25,348 nt of DNA from Allomyces macrogynus ATCC 38327 (lineage: Eukaryota > Blastocladiomycota > Blastocladiomycetes > Blastocladiales > Blastocladiaceae): the NCBI GenBank assembly GCA_000151295.1, contig GG745382.1:118863-144210 (forward strand), given 5' to 3'. Shown one piece after another: positions 9,545 through 20,500 of the stretch. Under the pieces are notes generated by a model. It was given only the letters and a program-made list of their open reading frames with translations. It ran no database searches and was not told the DNA's origin. A program made the translations under genes and the position numbers. How positions within the stretch are numbered: position 1 is the stretch's first letter; the number at the start of each line of letters is the position of its first letter.

Positions 9545-10508
9545 GTCGGGCTCAACGCGTGCCACGACTTGTCGTACCAGTACAGGTTTGACGAGATGCG
9601 TTCGTTGCACGCTTATTCCCGCTCTCTCTCCATTCGCTCCGTGCATAGTAAACTGATGGACGCCCCCTTCCCCCCCCCCTCCCACCCCGCCGCTCATTTC
9701 CAGCCGTCGGGCAACTTCCAGTTCAACAGTTTCGGCAAGGGCCGGCTGGGCGGCGACCAATTTGCCGGAAGCATGCAAGACTATCAAGAATCGAATGATG
9801 CGCAGTTTTCGACGCCGGTTGAGGGCCAGCAACCGACCACGCAATTTTGCGTCTTTATGCTCACGAACCCGATGCGCGACAGCCCCTTTGACATGGTCAT
9901 TCCGTTCCACGAGTTCTGTCTCGAACCGGCTGACCGGTGGGCCGGCCAACGCAGATTGCCTGGACAGCGGCATCCCCGAATGACTCGGCAAAGGGTGGTC
10001 CGATATCTTTGCCCTGATCGCGATCCATCTCGACGACCCGGCCATCACGCGCAACACGCCCGTGCTTGTCGCAATGCACATGCCGGGGAATGCCGGCGGG
10101 ATTTGCAAGTACCCGTACTCGACCGACTTGGCCATCAACCCGAGCACCTACGCGTTCTTGTCGCAGGCTGAGTACCAGGAAGTGCACCGGATTGGCGAGG
10201 TGTGTGCGTCGATGCTCTTCGAGATCTACTGGAATCTCGTCGACAAGTATGGGTGCGCGCCCCGGGAAAAGCACAACGTGCGGAGTGGGAACGCGCTGAT
10301 GCTACAGTTGATCATGGACGGGCTCAAATTGCAAGTGTGTCGGCCAACCTTCATCGACGCGCGCACCGCGATTTTGCAAGCCGACCAGAATCTGGCGGGT
10401 GGGCAGAACCAGTGTTTGATATTCGCCAAGCACGGGCTCGGGTTCACGGCGGCGCCGGGCGTTTATGTGGACTCGAACGTGCTGCCGCCCGAGTGCGCAG
10501 GCGTGTGA
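9545..10508 (+). pseudogene. Fungalysin (M36) pseudogene, catalytic-domain remnant
   Basis: Homology to the fungalysin at 4433 begins near LNACHDLSYQYRFDE (about 9550) and continues to the equivalent C-terminus (PPECAGV, stop 10506-10508). Signal peptide and propeptide are missing. Lesions: (1) the intron donor is AT instead of GT (9596-9597), while the acceptor CAG (9701-9703) survives; (2) an 8-bp deletion at about 9917 removes the second His of HExxH and shifts the frame; (3) an in-frame TGA at 9981-9983 occurs in the shifted frame; (4) the third zinc ligand, Glu in GEGWSD, is Lys in GKGWSD. After the stop, about 174 codons stay open and similar to the intact gene. Loss of two zinc ligands means no protease activity could remain. 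The surviving C-terminal frame is either recent decay or chance retention. Confidence 0.88.
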
Positions 10509-11257
10509 GCTGTCTGGGTTGGTTGGTGCCGTGCGGCGGGTCTCTGTGCTCCCCCCTTAGGTCCTTGCGTGCCTTATGCTCTTCGTTTTGCTCTTGGCAG
10601 TTGTCTTCATGTTGCATCCCCTCTCGCTTCGCATCTTGGATTGGTCATTCATTTTACTCTTCTTTCATCTGCCCCATGTTGTCATTTCTTGCGCTTTTGC
10701 AAGCAGATCGTCGTAAAGAGCAAAACGCATGTCACTTTGCGGTTATCCTTCTCGAATTCTTCACTGCAAACTGTTCGTCATGGCCATCCTGGCATTCTGA
10801 AAGCGGGTAGGAACGTGCGTATGTGCTCTTTGGTTCTTGTGAACAGATGGGAAATCGGGACTGGTTTTGAACTCCCCGCTAGTACGTCATATTCAGTGAT
10901 CACAACACAAAACATCCTAACTCACGTAATTTACGAACCTGCTGCAAGTCGTTGTCATTTTCTTCGTGCACAAGCAGCATGGTCCGCGCCCTGGGACTTG
11001 GGTGCGAGAAACAGTCTGCTCTCCATCACCCACGAAATACTCGGCTATCAGCTATGATTACTTGGAGTGACATGCGGATCGCGGGTACCAAGCTTGGTGC
11101 GCAAAATCCGCGATCTGGGGCTTGGGGGATGGAGGAACAGACGGAGTTTTTGCAACTGACCAGTTGGTTGAGGTCACATTGCATCAAACATCACGAACAA
11201 AAACAGCTGTCCACTCTCACTCAGCATGCATTTCTGATGGAATTTCAAAATCAGACA
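10509..11257. other. Intergenic between convergent fungalysin relic and ABCC copy 1
   Basis: About 750 bp, clearly AT-richer than the coding regions, as expected for two facing 3' ends. T-rich stretches occur at 10565-10700. Open frames are short and unrecognisable. No RNA gene or repeat seen. Confidence 0.5.
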
Positions 11258-14200
11258 TCAAATAAGCTTGCTCTCCTTGGCCAGCGAGTAAAACACCGAC
11301 TCCTGGTCGGCCAGCAGCGCCTCGGGTGAATCAAACTCGACCACCTTGCCGTGATCCAGCGTCAGGATCTTGTCGTAATCCATGACCGTAGCGACGCGGT
11401 GCGCAATCGTCAAGATCGTGCACCCGGCAAACTCGCGCCGAATCGTTTTTTGCACAATCTCGTCCGTCTGCGGGTCGACCGACGCCGTCGCCTCGTCGAG
11501 CACCAGGATCTTGGTCTTGCGCAGAAGCGCGCGCGCAAGGCACAGCAGCTGCGACTGGCCGACCGACATGGACGCGGCCGTCAGGGGTGCGTCGAGCTGG
11601 CCCTCGAGCTCGCGAATGAAATCTGCCAAGCCGGCACTGTCGAGCGCGCGCCAGACGGCCGCGTCGTCGTTGGCTCCCGTCGGGTCGAGGTTGTCGCGCA
11701 CCGACGCGTGGAAGATGATCGGGTCCTGCGGCAGGATCGTGAGCCGCGTGCGCAGGTCCTGCAGGCCGAGCTGCGCGATATCGAGACCGTCGATGGTGAT
11801 GCGGCCGGACGTGGCCTCAATGATGCGGAAAAGCGCGAGCGTCAAACTCGATTTGCCTGGTGAAGGGTGGAGAGCGGTGAGCAAGAGCGGAAAGAAAGAT
11901 TCCGAAGCGCAACAAAGCAATCGAGCCCAAACGTACCAGCGCCAGTGCGCCCAACAATACCGATGCGCTCGCCAGCGCGCACATGCACCGAAACGTGCTT
12001 GAGCACCGGGTCGAGCCCCTCGCGATACGTCGTCGAGTAATCGTCGATTTCAATCGCGCCGTCCGCAGGCCACTTGGCGTCGAGCGCAACCGCGGTTGTC
12101 TCCTCAGGCGCCTCGGCGGGCAAATGCATGTACTCATTGATGCGCTCGACAGATACGAGCGTGTTTTCGACGCTCCCATACGTCGTCATAATTTGCGAGA
12201 AAATCGTCACAAGCACAAAGGCTTGCGACAGCGCGGACCCGATGAGCGCAGCGTTTGCGTCCTTGACGAGCACCGCGAGCAGCGCGACCAGGCCCATGAT
12301 CAGATTGCCGACGAGTTCGACTTGCACGTAGAGCCACCGTGTCGTGCAAATCGACGCGTACCACGCCTGGGCCGAATTATCGATCTTGTCGAGCGCCATT
12401 TGCTCAAACTTGTCGCCATGGTGGTAGCCACCGCGAATGACGGGTAGGCCGTCGAGCGTTTCCGTGACGTGCTGGAAGATGGGCGACAGCGAGATTTGGA
12501 ACAAGCGCTGCACTTCGCGCGACACGTTCAGGTAGAGGCGCTCGATCCAAACGAACAGCACTCCGATCGGAACGACGATCAAAGCGAACCACGGCGATGC
12601 GATGATCACGTTGATGAATACGGCTACGACGTAGATGAGCAGGTACGCAAACTGCATGAGGTTGAGTGGCACTTGCAGGTCGACCTTGTCCTGATCGCTT
12701 GCCATCCGGTTCAGGATACGGCCTGTTTACGCCATCATGTCAGCATTGGGCACGGCTTTATATCAACCAAGACAGGATTGGGCGTACCAGACGGCGTTAC
12801 GTCAAAGAACCAACCTGGAGCGCGCATCACGCTTTGGAGCACTTTGGTGAACATGCCCAACGACGCATGGAAACCAGCAACGGCCAGGGCCATGTAAATA
12901 GACCCGAGAATGCCGACGGCAAAGACGATCGAAATGACAGCGTATATGCCTATGTAGAACCCGAAATCGGCATGGCCCTCGGTCGCGGCTTGGCCCCACA
13001 TGCCCTTTTCCCGCCGCGTAGAGTTAGAGCCAATCGACATCTCGACGCGCGCGGGCTTACAATCTGTGAAGAACGTACTAGCCAAATCGTCTCGAAAATC
13101 ATCATGCTGTTGGCGATGCACGCAAACAACAATGTGGCGGCCACATTGAACCACCCGCTCGCGCGCATATACGTCACGTAGACGTTCCACCCTACACTGC
13201 CCGACTCCTTACTCTCGTCGGCGCCCTCCGCCTCCTTGTCGTCGTCCTTGGTGCTCGCAACCGTCGTCGAGGACAGCGACTTCTCCAGCGCGCGCCGCGC
13301 CTTCTCCTTTTCGTTGCCACCACGTACATCGCCGTTCGGGGAACCGCTCGTCTCCTCCTCGTCGTCGTCGCGCCGCTTGGTCATGTACTCGCGCACCAGG
13401 TCCGAGACCACACCGTCCTCGCGCGCCATCAGTTCCGCGTACGTCCCGACCTCAGCGATCTTGCCGTCCTGGACAGCCACGATCCGATCGACGTCAGGCA
13501 GGTGGTGCACGGCGTGCGTGACGAGCACGACCGTCTTGCCGCGCAACAGGCCCGAGTCCAAGTTGAACCACGCATCAAACAAGTGCCGATCCACGTGCGC
13601 GTCGACCGCCGACAACGGGTCGTCGAGTAGGAACAGATCCGCGTCAGCATAGAGCGCGCGGGCGCAGTTCAGTCGCGCTCGCTGCCCACCTGACAGGTTG
13701 ATCCCCTTGTCGCCAATCAGCGTCTGGTCGCCATTCACGAGCATCGCCAAGTCGCGCTTGAGCGCACACGCCTCGATAATCTTGCGGTACTTCTTTTCGT
13801 CGTACGGCAGGCCGAACAGGATGTTCTCGCGCAGGCTCGCGTTGAGAATCCACGCCTTTTGCGACGCGTATGCCACGGTGCCGCGCACCGTCACGCTGCC
13901 ATTGGGCGACGTCTGGTAGACTTCGCCGAGGATGGCGTTGAGCAATGCGGTCTTGCCGGCACCGACGCGGCCGACAACGGCGGTCACGGACCCACGCGCG
14001 AATTCGAGCTGGTCGATGGCGAGCACGGGCTTGTCGTCGACAAACGCAAACTGCGCGTCCTTGACACTGATCGCGATGGGGTCCGAGGCGTCAGTCGACC
14101 GGTCGACGTAGGTCGCAAGCTCGGGCGTGTTCAGGAACTTGGAAATGCGGCCAATCGAGACAGACGCCTCGACGAGCGGCGCCCACCCGAATGCGAGCAT

Positions 14201-16192
14201 TTGCAGCGGACTGGAAATCAGTCGGTAGAGCGTGGTCACGACAAACACTTTTTTGACCGTCAGGTCGGCTGAGCCGTGCATGGCACCGTAAACGAGGAAG
14301 ATCGCAAAGACCGAGAGCGTGGGCAGGACGTTGATCGCGCCGGCTTGGATGCTGATATAGATCGACATTTTGCGGAACGCGAGCAGCTGCTTTTCGCGCA
14401 CGGCGAGAATGCGGTCGGCGATGGGTTTCGTCCACCCGTAGAGCTTGTAGGTCTAGGAACATGGAAAGAAGGTTGTATCAGCGCCATAGAATTCATGAGC
14501 CGAACAGCGGATGCGACGCGCGCGCGGCAAGTGTGGAAGTGAAGAACGTACCTTGATTCCCGTGAGAGCGTCGGAGCACAACTTGACGCGCGTATCGTTG
14601 TGCTTGAGCGCCTCCGTCTGGATCTTGGCCAAGGGTCCACCGATCCCACCCATTAGCGCCATGAGCAGGGCCATGACGGCAAGAATCATCATCATCGACC
14701 ACCCGACCTGCTGGTACATGAGGGCCATGCCGAGCGCCAGCCCAACCGGTACCGTCACAATCGAATCGGCAAACTCAATGGCCAACACGATGCGCGACGC
14801 GTCCACCTGGCAGTGGTTGACAATATTGCCACTGGTACCCGACTGCGACTGATCGTGCGAAGGAATGGCCAGGATCTTGTGATACACAACGCCGCGAATC
14901 GCCGCGAGCATGCGCGCCGACTCAGTCTGCAGAATGTGCTGCTGTTGCCCGTTCAGCACCGACTGAGTGATCCCGAACGCGATGAAGACAAGCACCATGG
15001 CGAGGCCTTCCGCGAGCGGCGGCTCCGTGGGCGTTCCACGAGCGACAACAAACCCGACGAAGTACTCGACGAATTTCGGCGTGAGCAACGCGATCAGCGT
15101 GTTGAGTAAAGCAAACAATAACATGGCCGCGATGCGTGGGCCAAACGTGACGGCGAGCGCGCGTGCAAACGACGCCTTGTCGCCGCGTTTCGCCAACTCG
15201 GCCTCCCACGCGTGCTGCAGCCGCTTCTGGTTGGCCGCGAAGACCAAAGTTGCGGCAGGTCCCACAGGTCGGTGGCGGTCAGGACCGTTTTGGACGCGCG
15301 CGAGAGCAGCGGCAGGACCCACCAAAACGTGATCTTAGCCAAGTAGGACGCGGTCAGCTCGGGCGAACTCGTCGACTTGCTTGCGACCGTCGCGCCCATC
15401 GACACGCTTGGAGGAAAGATTTTCAGCGATGAAGAGGACGGCCGAGATGCCGAGCTGCGCGCCGGCGAGTGTCGTGAGCGTGGACGTGTATTCGCTGCGG
15501 TGCAGCGCGAGCGTGCGCAGTCGGACGGCGAGAATGACGACAGTGAGCAGGTAGAGCGACGACAGCGACGACGATGCGCGGCGGCTGCGGTAGTGCTCTG
15601 GCGATGACCAAGAAGAACATCGAGTCAATCGCGGATCATTCGAGCGTGCTGAGAAGGAACAATGGCGTGTACCGACCTCGGTGGTGCGAGAAAATCGCGA
15701 CGGCCAGCGGCAGGCAGAGACTGATCCAGCCAAACAGGGTCGACGTGGCGGCCGGCATGGGCTGCGTCGATTCGACGACCACGGTCGCAATCACGACGGC
15801 CAAATTGGCGACGGCAATGATCTACATATTCTCCACCCTTCAGTTTGCCGTGGCGACACTGACTGGATCAGTTCATGCGGCAAATTGTACCATCTTGAAC
15901 ACAAGCATCCACTGCCCGCCATGTGTCATTTCAACGGGCAGATCTGGGCGCCCTTGCAAGAACCGGAGCCGATTGGCAAGAATTGCGAGCGCAAGCAGCG
16001 CCATCACGGGCAGAATCACGCCCTCTTGGAAGCACAACGTCAGGTCGGCTTGACCCGCATCGCTGAGAACGGCCTTGGGGTGGGTGATCATGCAAAGTGA
16101 TCAACTCGATGATCAATGGGCACGGATAATGCCCAGCTCGAATGTTGTACCAGCGGACGGCCGTCGCCGCAATACCCGGGCACGTCGGCCAT
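11258..16192 (-). CDS. ABCC (MRP-type) transporter, copy 1; frame broken in exon 4
   Basis: ATP-driven exporter, or in fungi often a vacuolar transporter, of glutathione or other organic-anion conjugates. Eight exons mirror copy 2: 16192-16151, 16073-15891, 15821-15677, 15597-14552, 14452-13079, 13004-12788, 12722-11937, 11856-11258. The order is TMD0, TMD1, NBD1, TMD2, NBD2. NBD1 has [13 protein letters not shown] and [15 protein letters not shown]2 has GRTGAGKS, SVGQ and [12 protein letters not shown]. Exon 5 is two codons longer than in copy 2, in the acidic linker. Against copy 2, exon 4 has one extra T at about 15366 and one missing C at about 15234. Total exon length is unchanged, but the frame meets TAA at 15337-15335, giving about 210 residues (TMD0 only). 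No other lesion is visible, so this is a recent pseudogene or a sequence error. Introns 1 and 5 use AAG acceptors, unlike copy 2. Confidence 0.85.
11266..12135 (-). repeat. Conversion tract, copy 1 side (NBD2, intron 7, end of exon 7)
   Basis: 870 bp matching 17595-18464 with two differences that I can see, at 11899 (intron 7) and 11941 (a synonymous GGC/GGT). Similarity drops sharply at 12136 and just outside the stop codon at 11258. Confidence 0.9.
13488..13765 (-). repeat. Identical block in the NBD1 exon, copy 1 side
   Basis: 278 bp identical to 19823-20100. It covers the signature motif, Walker B and the following region of NBD1. Further identical blocks are 14004-14209 (to 20339-20544) and 14281-14455 (to 20616-20790), separated by stretches with scattered differences. 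Confidence 0.88.
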
Positions 16193-16660
16193 GGTAATGA
16201 GTAATGCCGCGTTGACAATGGGCGACGATGGCGACCGAGGTGGTTCAATATTTGGGATTCCGGCGAAAAGCCGCGGGATTGTCGTTGCAGCTGGGAAACA
16301 GTGGATCGAGGGGCGAGAGCAGGCGTGTTGAACAGCGACTTGAACAGACTCAGGGCAACGATGCGCTTGCGCCAGAGAGCAAGGATTTACCGGTTCGTCC
16401 TCGCTGCGCTCGCTGCGCTCTCTGTGCGGGGGTCGTGGCCCTCTTTGTATTCGAAGCATTCTTTCGCGCGCCGCGGGAGCATTTCGCCCAGCGCTTCGCC
16501 GAACGTGTGCAAGCTGGCTGCGCGGGAATGGTCGGAATGCGTGCCAAGCGGAATCTCGGCGGCGCGCTGTACGTGGCGACACTGTGCCTTCATGCTGGAC
16601 CCCTCGGTCGTGGCGGTGGCGTACAAGTATAGTCACTCCACCTGCTGACCGCAAAACACG
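16193..16660 (-). promoter_or_regulatory. Promoter of ABCC copy 1 (duplicated with the gene)
   Basis: Upstream sequence with recognisable counterparts at 22498-22990 before copy 2, so the duplication included the promoter. The strongest shared block is at 16424-16450. Another is a CCAAGCGGAA-containing stretch near 16545-16556 (copy 2: about 22896-22907). A GTGCCTTCATGC block also matches, at about 16584-16595. Confidence 0.6.
16424..16450 (-). promoter_or_regulatory. 27-bp conserved promoter element, copy 1
   Basis: Plus strand GTGCGGGGGTCGTGGCCC followed by T/C-CTTTGTAT. 26 of 27 bases match 22783-22809. It lies about 230 bp upstream of the copy 1 ATG and about 285 bp upstream of the copy 2 ATG. 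Preservation amid diverged flanks suggests a transcription factor site; which factor is unknown. Confidence 0.5.
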
Positions 16661-17586
16661 TTACGATTTCATGCGACACGTTGCAATCAATGAGCAACCA
16701 GCGAACAACATGCACCATCGGACAAAGCTTCGGGCAGCATGGCCGAATGCGAAGGCGAGGTTCCTGTATCTGTCCACCGTGTGCAGATCATGTCAACATC
16801 ATATTTGGGTGTGAGAGCTCATCAGCGAAGTGTGCACGAGTCCAGGTTCCATTTAAGTCCGTCGCCACAGCATCATTCCCAGCGGCACGTTGCTCCCATC
16901 GACGAGCTTGTGGCGATGAAACACCACTCCAGCGAGCATGCTAAAGCCGAAGTCAAAACCAAGCGACGCTCAGAGCGTGCGGCAAGGCCGCAGCAGCGTT
17001 GGATGCTCCATGGATGCAAATGCGCTGGAACGCACAGTCTGGCGCTGAAAATCCCGCTTGTCAAATCGACTGCCGTCCGAGACAGCGGCGGAGTCGGCGG
17101 ATCGGGTTACTCCGGGTGCGCAGAGAAATAGAGGAGAATGGCGTGCCGGATGGTGGCGCCTCTTGTCACTGTTGTCGTGTGGAACGCAGTCCATGAGACG
17201 AAAGCTGGTGAAAGCCGAAACAGACTGTCTGGAACGCAGTCAGTGCGCCCATTGCCTCGAGCTATCGACAGCGAGAGTTTCCTGCGAAACGGGGAGAACC
17301 GCAGAGTATTCGGAAGATTTTAATATGCGGCTTACAGAAAAGCCCCGCTGATGCTCGCACAGGCTCACTCAGCTGGTGCCGCCGCTAATACTCACCCGCG
17401 GAATCATTTTGACATGCAAGCGCCGATTTTCAAGCGTGTCTCATCGTCAAGACAGACATGATATGCGACAGGTCGTTTGAGAGAATCAGAGCGGTGCAAT
17501 TTGTCCATAGGTGCAGGGCTCTGACTGCCGCAAGGAAATGGACTAACTCCCGTCATCTAAAATGTTTTCACCAAAATCAAAAAAAA
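16661..17586. other. Intergenic between the two ABCC genes
   Basis: About 930 bp with no recognisable gene. A 12-bp direct repeat TGGAACGCAGTC occurs at 17180-17191 and 17230-17241. The AT-rich end (CAAAATCAAAAAAAATCAAA) abuts the copy 2 stop codon and is its 3' region. Apart from about ten bases next to the stop, I see no clear similarity to the 3' flank of copy 1. Confidence 0.5.
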
Positions 17587-20500
17587 TCAAATGAGCTTGC
17601 TCTCCTTGGCCAGCGAGTAAAACACCGACTCCTGGTCGGCCAGCAGCGCCTCGGGTGAATCAAACTCGACCACCTTGCCGTGATCCAGCGTCAGGATCTT
17701 GTCGTAATCCATGACCGTAGCGACGCGGTGCGCAATCGTCAAGATCGTGCACCCGGCAAACTCGCGCCGAATCGTTTTTTGCACAATCTCGTCCGTCTGC
17801 GGGTCGACCGACGCCGTCGCCTCGTCGAGCACCAGGATCTTGGTCTTGCGCAGAAGCGCGCGCGCAAGGCACAGCAGCTGCGACTGGCCGACCGACATGG
17901 ACGCGGCCGTCAGGGGTGCGTCGAGCTGGCCCTCGAGCTCGCGAATGAAATCTGCCAAGCCGGCACTGTCGAGCGCGCGCCAGACGGCCGCGTCGTCGTT
18001 GGCTCCCGTCGGGTCGAGGTTGTCGCGCACCGACGCGTGGAAGATGATCGGGTCCTGCGGCAGGATCGTGAGCCGCGTGCGCAGGTCCTGCAGGCCGAGC
18101 TGCGCGATATCGAGACCGTCGATGGTGATGCGGCCGGACGTGGCCTCAATGATGCGGAAAAGCGCGAGCGTCAAACTCGATTTGCCTGGTGAAGGGTGGA
18201 GAGCGGTGAGCAAGAGCGGAAAGAAAGTTTCCGAAGCGCAACAAAGCAATCGAGCCCAAACGTACCAGCACCAGTGCGCCCAACAATACCGATGCGCTCG
18301 CCAGCGCGCACATGCACCGAAACGTGCTTGAGCACCGGGTCGAGCCCCTCGCGATACGTCGTCGAGTAATCGTCGATTTCAATCGCGCCGTCCGCAGGCC
18401 ACTTGGCGTCGAGCGCAACCGCGGTTGTCTCCTCAGGCGCCTCGGCGGGCAAATGCATGTACTCCTTGATCCGCTCAACCGAGACCAGCGTATTCTCCAC
18501 ATTTCCATACGTCGTCATGATTTCGCTAAAAATCGAGACGAGAACAAACGCCTGCGACAGCGCGGACCCCATGAGCGCGGCATTCGCGTCCTTGACGAGC
18601 ACGGCGAGCAGCGCGACCAGGCCCATGATCAGGTTGCCGACGAGCTCGACTTGCACGTAGAGCCATCGCGTCGTGCAGATCGACGCGTACCATGCCTGGC
18701 CTGAGTGGTCGATCTTGTCGAGTGCCATGTGCTCGAACCGGTTGGCGTGGTGGTAGCCGCCGCGAATGACGGGCAGGCCGTCGAGCGTTTCCGTCACGTG
18801 TTGGAAGACGGGCGAGAGCGAGATTTGGAAGAGACGCTGCACTTCGCGCGACACGTTCAGGTAGAGCCGCTCGATCCAGACGAACAGGACACCGATCGGC
18901 AGCACAATGAGCGCGAACCACGGTGAAGCGATAATCACGTTGATGAAGACGGCGATGACGTAGATGAGCAGGAACGTGAACTGCATGAGGTTGAGCGGCA
19001 CTTGCAGGTCGACTTTGTCCTGGTCGCTGGCCATGCGGTTCAGGATACGCCCTGTGGATTGAGAAACGCGTCAGCAAAGCCGATGGCTGATGACAACACA
19101 AAGTCGAGCTGCGCGCGGGAACATACCGGCCGGCGTCACGTCAAAGAACCAGCCAGGGGCGCGCATGACGCTGTGCAGCACCTTGGTGAACATGCCAATT
19201 GACGCGTGGAACGCGGCGACGGCGAGCGTCGTGTAGAGCGACCCGAGAATACCAATCGCAAAGACAACCGAGATCACGCCGTAGATGCCAATGTAGAACC
19301 CGAAATCGGCGTGGCCCTCGGTCGCGGCTTGGCCCCACATGCCCTATTGCCGGTTCACACCTGCAGAGTCAGTATTCACGATCAGTTCAATGCTCACAGC
19401 CGCGTCGCTGCAAACGTACCAGCCAAATCGTCTCGAAAATTATCATCGCGTTGGCGATGCACGCAAACAGCAGCGCGGCAAACACATTGACCCACCCGCA
19501 CGCGCGCATATACGTCATGTAGACATTCCACCCGACACTGCCCGACTCCTTGCTCTCCTCAGAACTCTCGACCTCCTTGTCGTCGTCCTTGGCACTCGCG
19601 ACCGTCGTCGACGACAGCGTTTTTTCCAGCGCGCGCTTTTTCTTCTTTTCCTCGTTGCGCACGTCGTCGGTCGCCGACCCGCTCGTCTCCTCCTCGTCGT
19701 CGTCGCGCCGCTTGGCCATGTACTCGCGCACCAGGTCCGCGACCACGCCGTCCTCGCGCGCCATCAGTTCCGCGTACGTCCCGACCTCCGCGATCTTGCC
19801 GTCCTGGACAGCCACGATCCGGTCGACGTCAGGCAGGTGGTGCACGGCGTGCGTGACGAGCACGACCGTCTTGCCGCGCAACAGGCCCGAGTCCAAGTTG
19901 AACCACGCATCAAACAAGTGCCGATCCACGTGCGCGTCGACCGCCGACAACGGGTCGTCGAGTAGGAACAGATCCGCGTCAGCATAGAGCGCGCGGGCGC
20001 AGTTCAGTCGCGCTCGCTGCCCACCTGACAGGTTGATCCCCTTGTCGCCAATCAGCGTCTGGTCGCCATTCACGAGCATCGCCAAGTCGCGCTTGAGCGC
20101 GCACGCCTCGATAATCTTGCGGTACTTCTTTTCGTCGTACGGCAGACCGAACAGGATGTTCTCGCACAGGCTCGCGTTCAGGATCCAAGCCTTTTGCGAC
20201 GCGTATGCCACGGTGCCGCGCACCGTCACGCTGCCATTGGGCGACGTCTGGTAGACTTCGCCGAGGATGGCGTTGAGCAATGCGGTCTTGCCGGCACCGA
20301 CGCGGCCAACGACAGCCGTCACAGACCCGCGCGCAAACTCGAGCTGGTCGATGGCGAGCACGGGCTTGTCGTCGACAAACGCAAACTGCGCGTCCTTGAC
20401 ACTGATCGCGATGGGGTCCGAGGCGTCAGTCGACCGGTCGACGTAGGTCGCAAGCTCGGGCGTGTTCAGGAACTTGGAAATGCGGCCAATCGAGACAGAC

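Noticed and set aside
9596..9703. U12-type AT-AC intron in the fungalysin relic
   Set aside because: It ends in AG and the sequence after the AT does not resemble the ATATCC U12 donor. A mutated GT donor, as in the intact paralogue, is simpler.
11351..12002. Plus-strand open frames inside the ABCC genes, repeated at 17680-18331
   Set aside because: They are antisense to NBD2 and are duplicated only because NBD2 is. No protein-like features.
16193..17586. A small gene between the two ABCC copies
   Set aside because: Frames here are short, Arg/Ser-rich and lack splice or start support. The part nearest copy 1 is promoter shared with copy 2.
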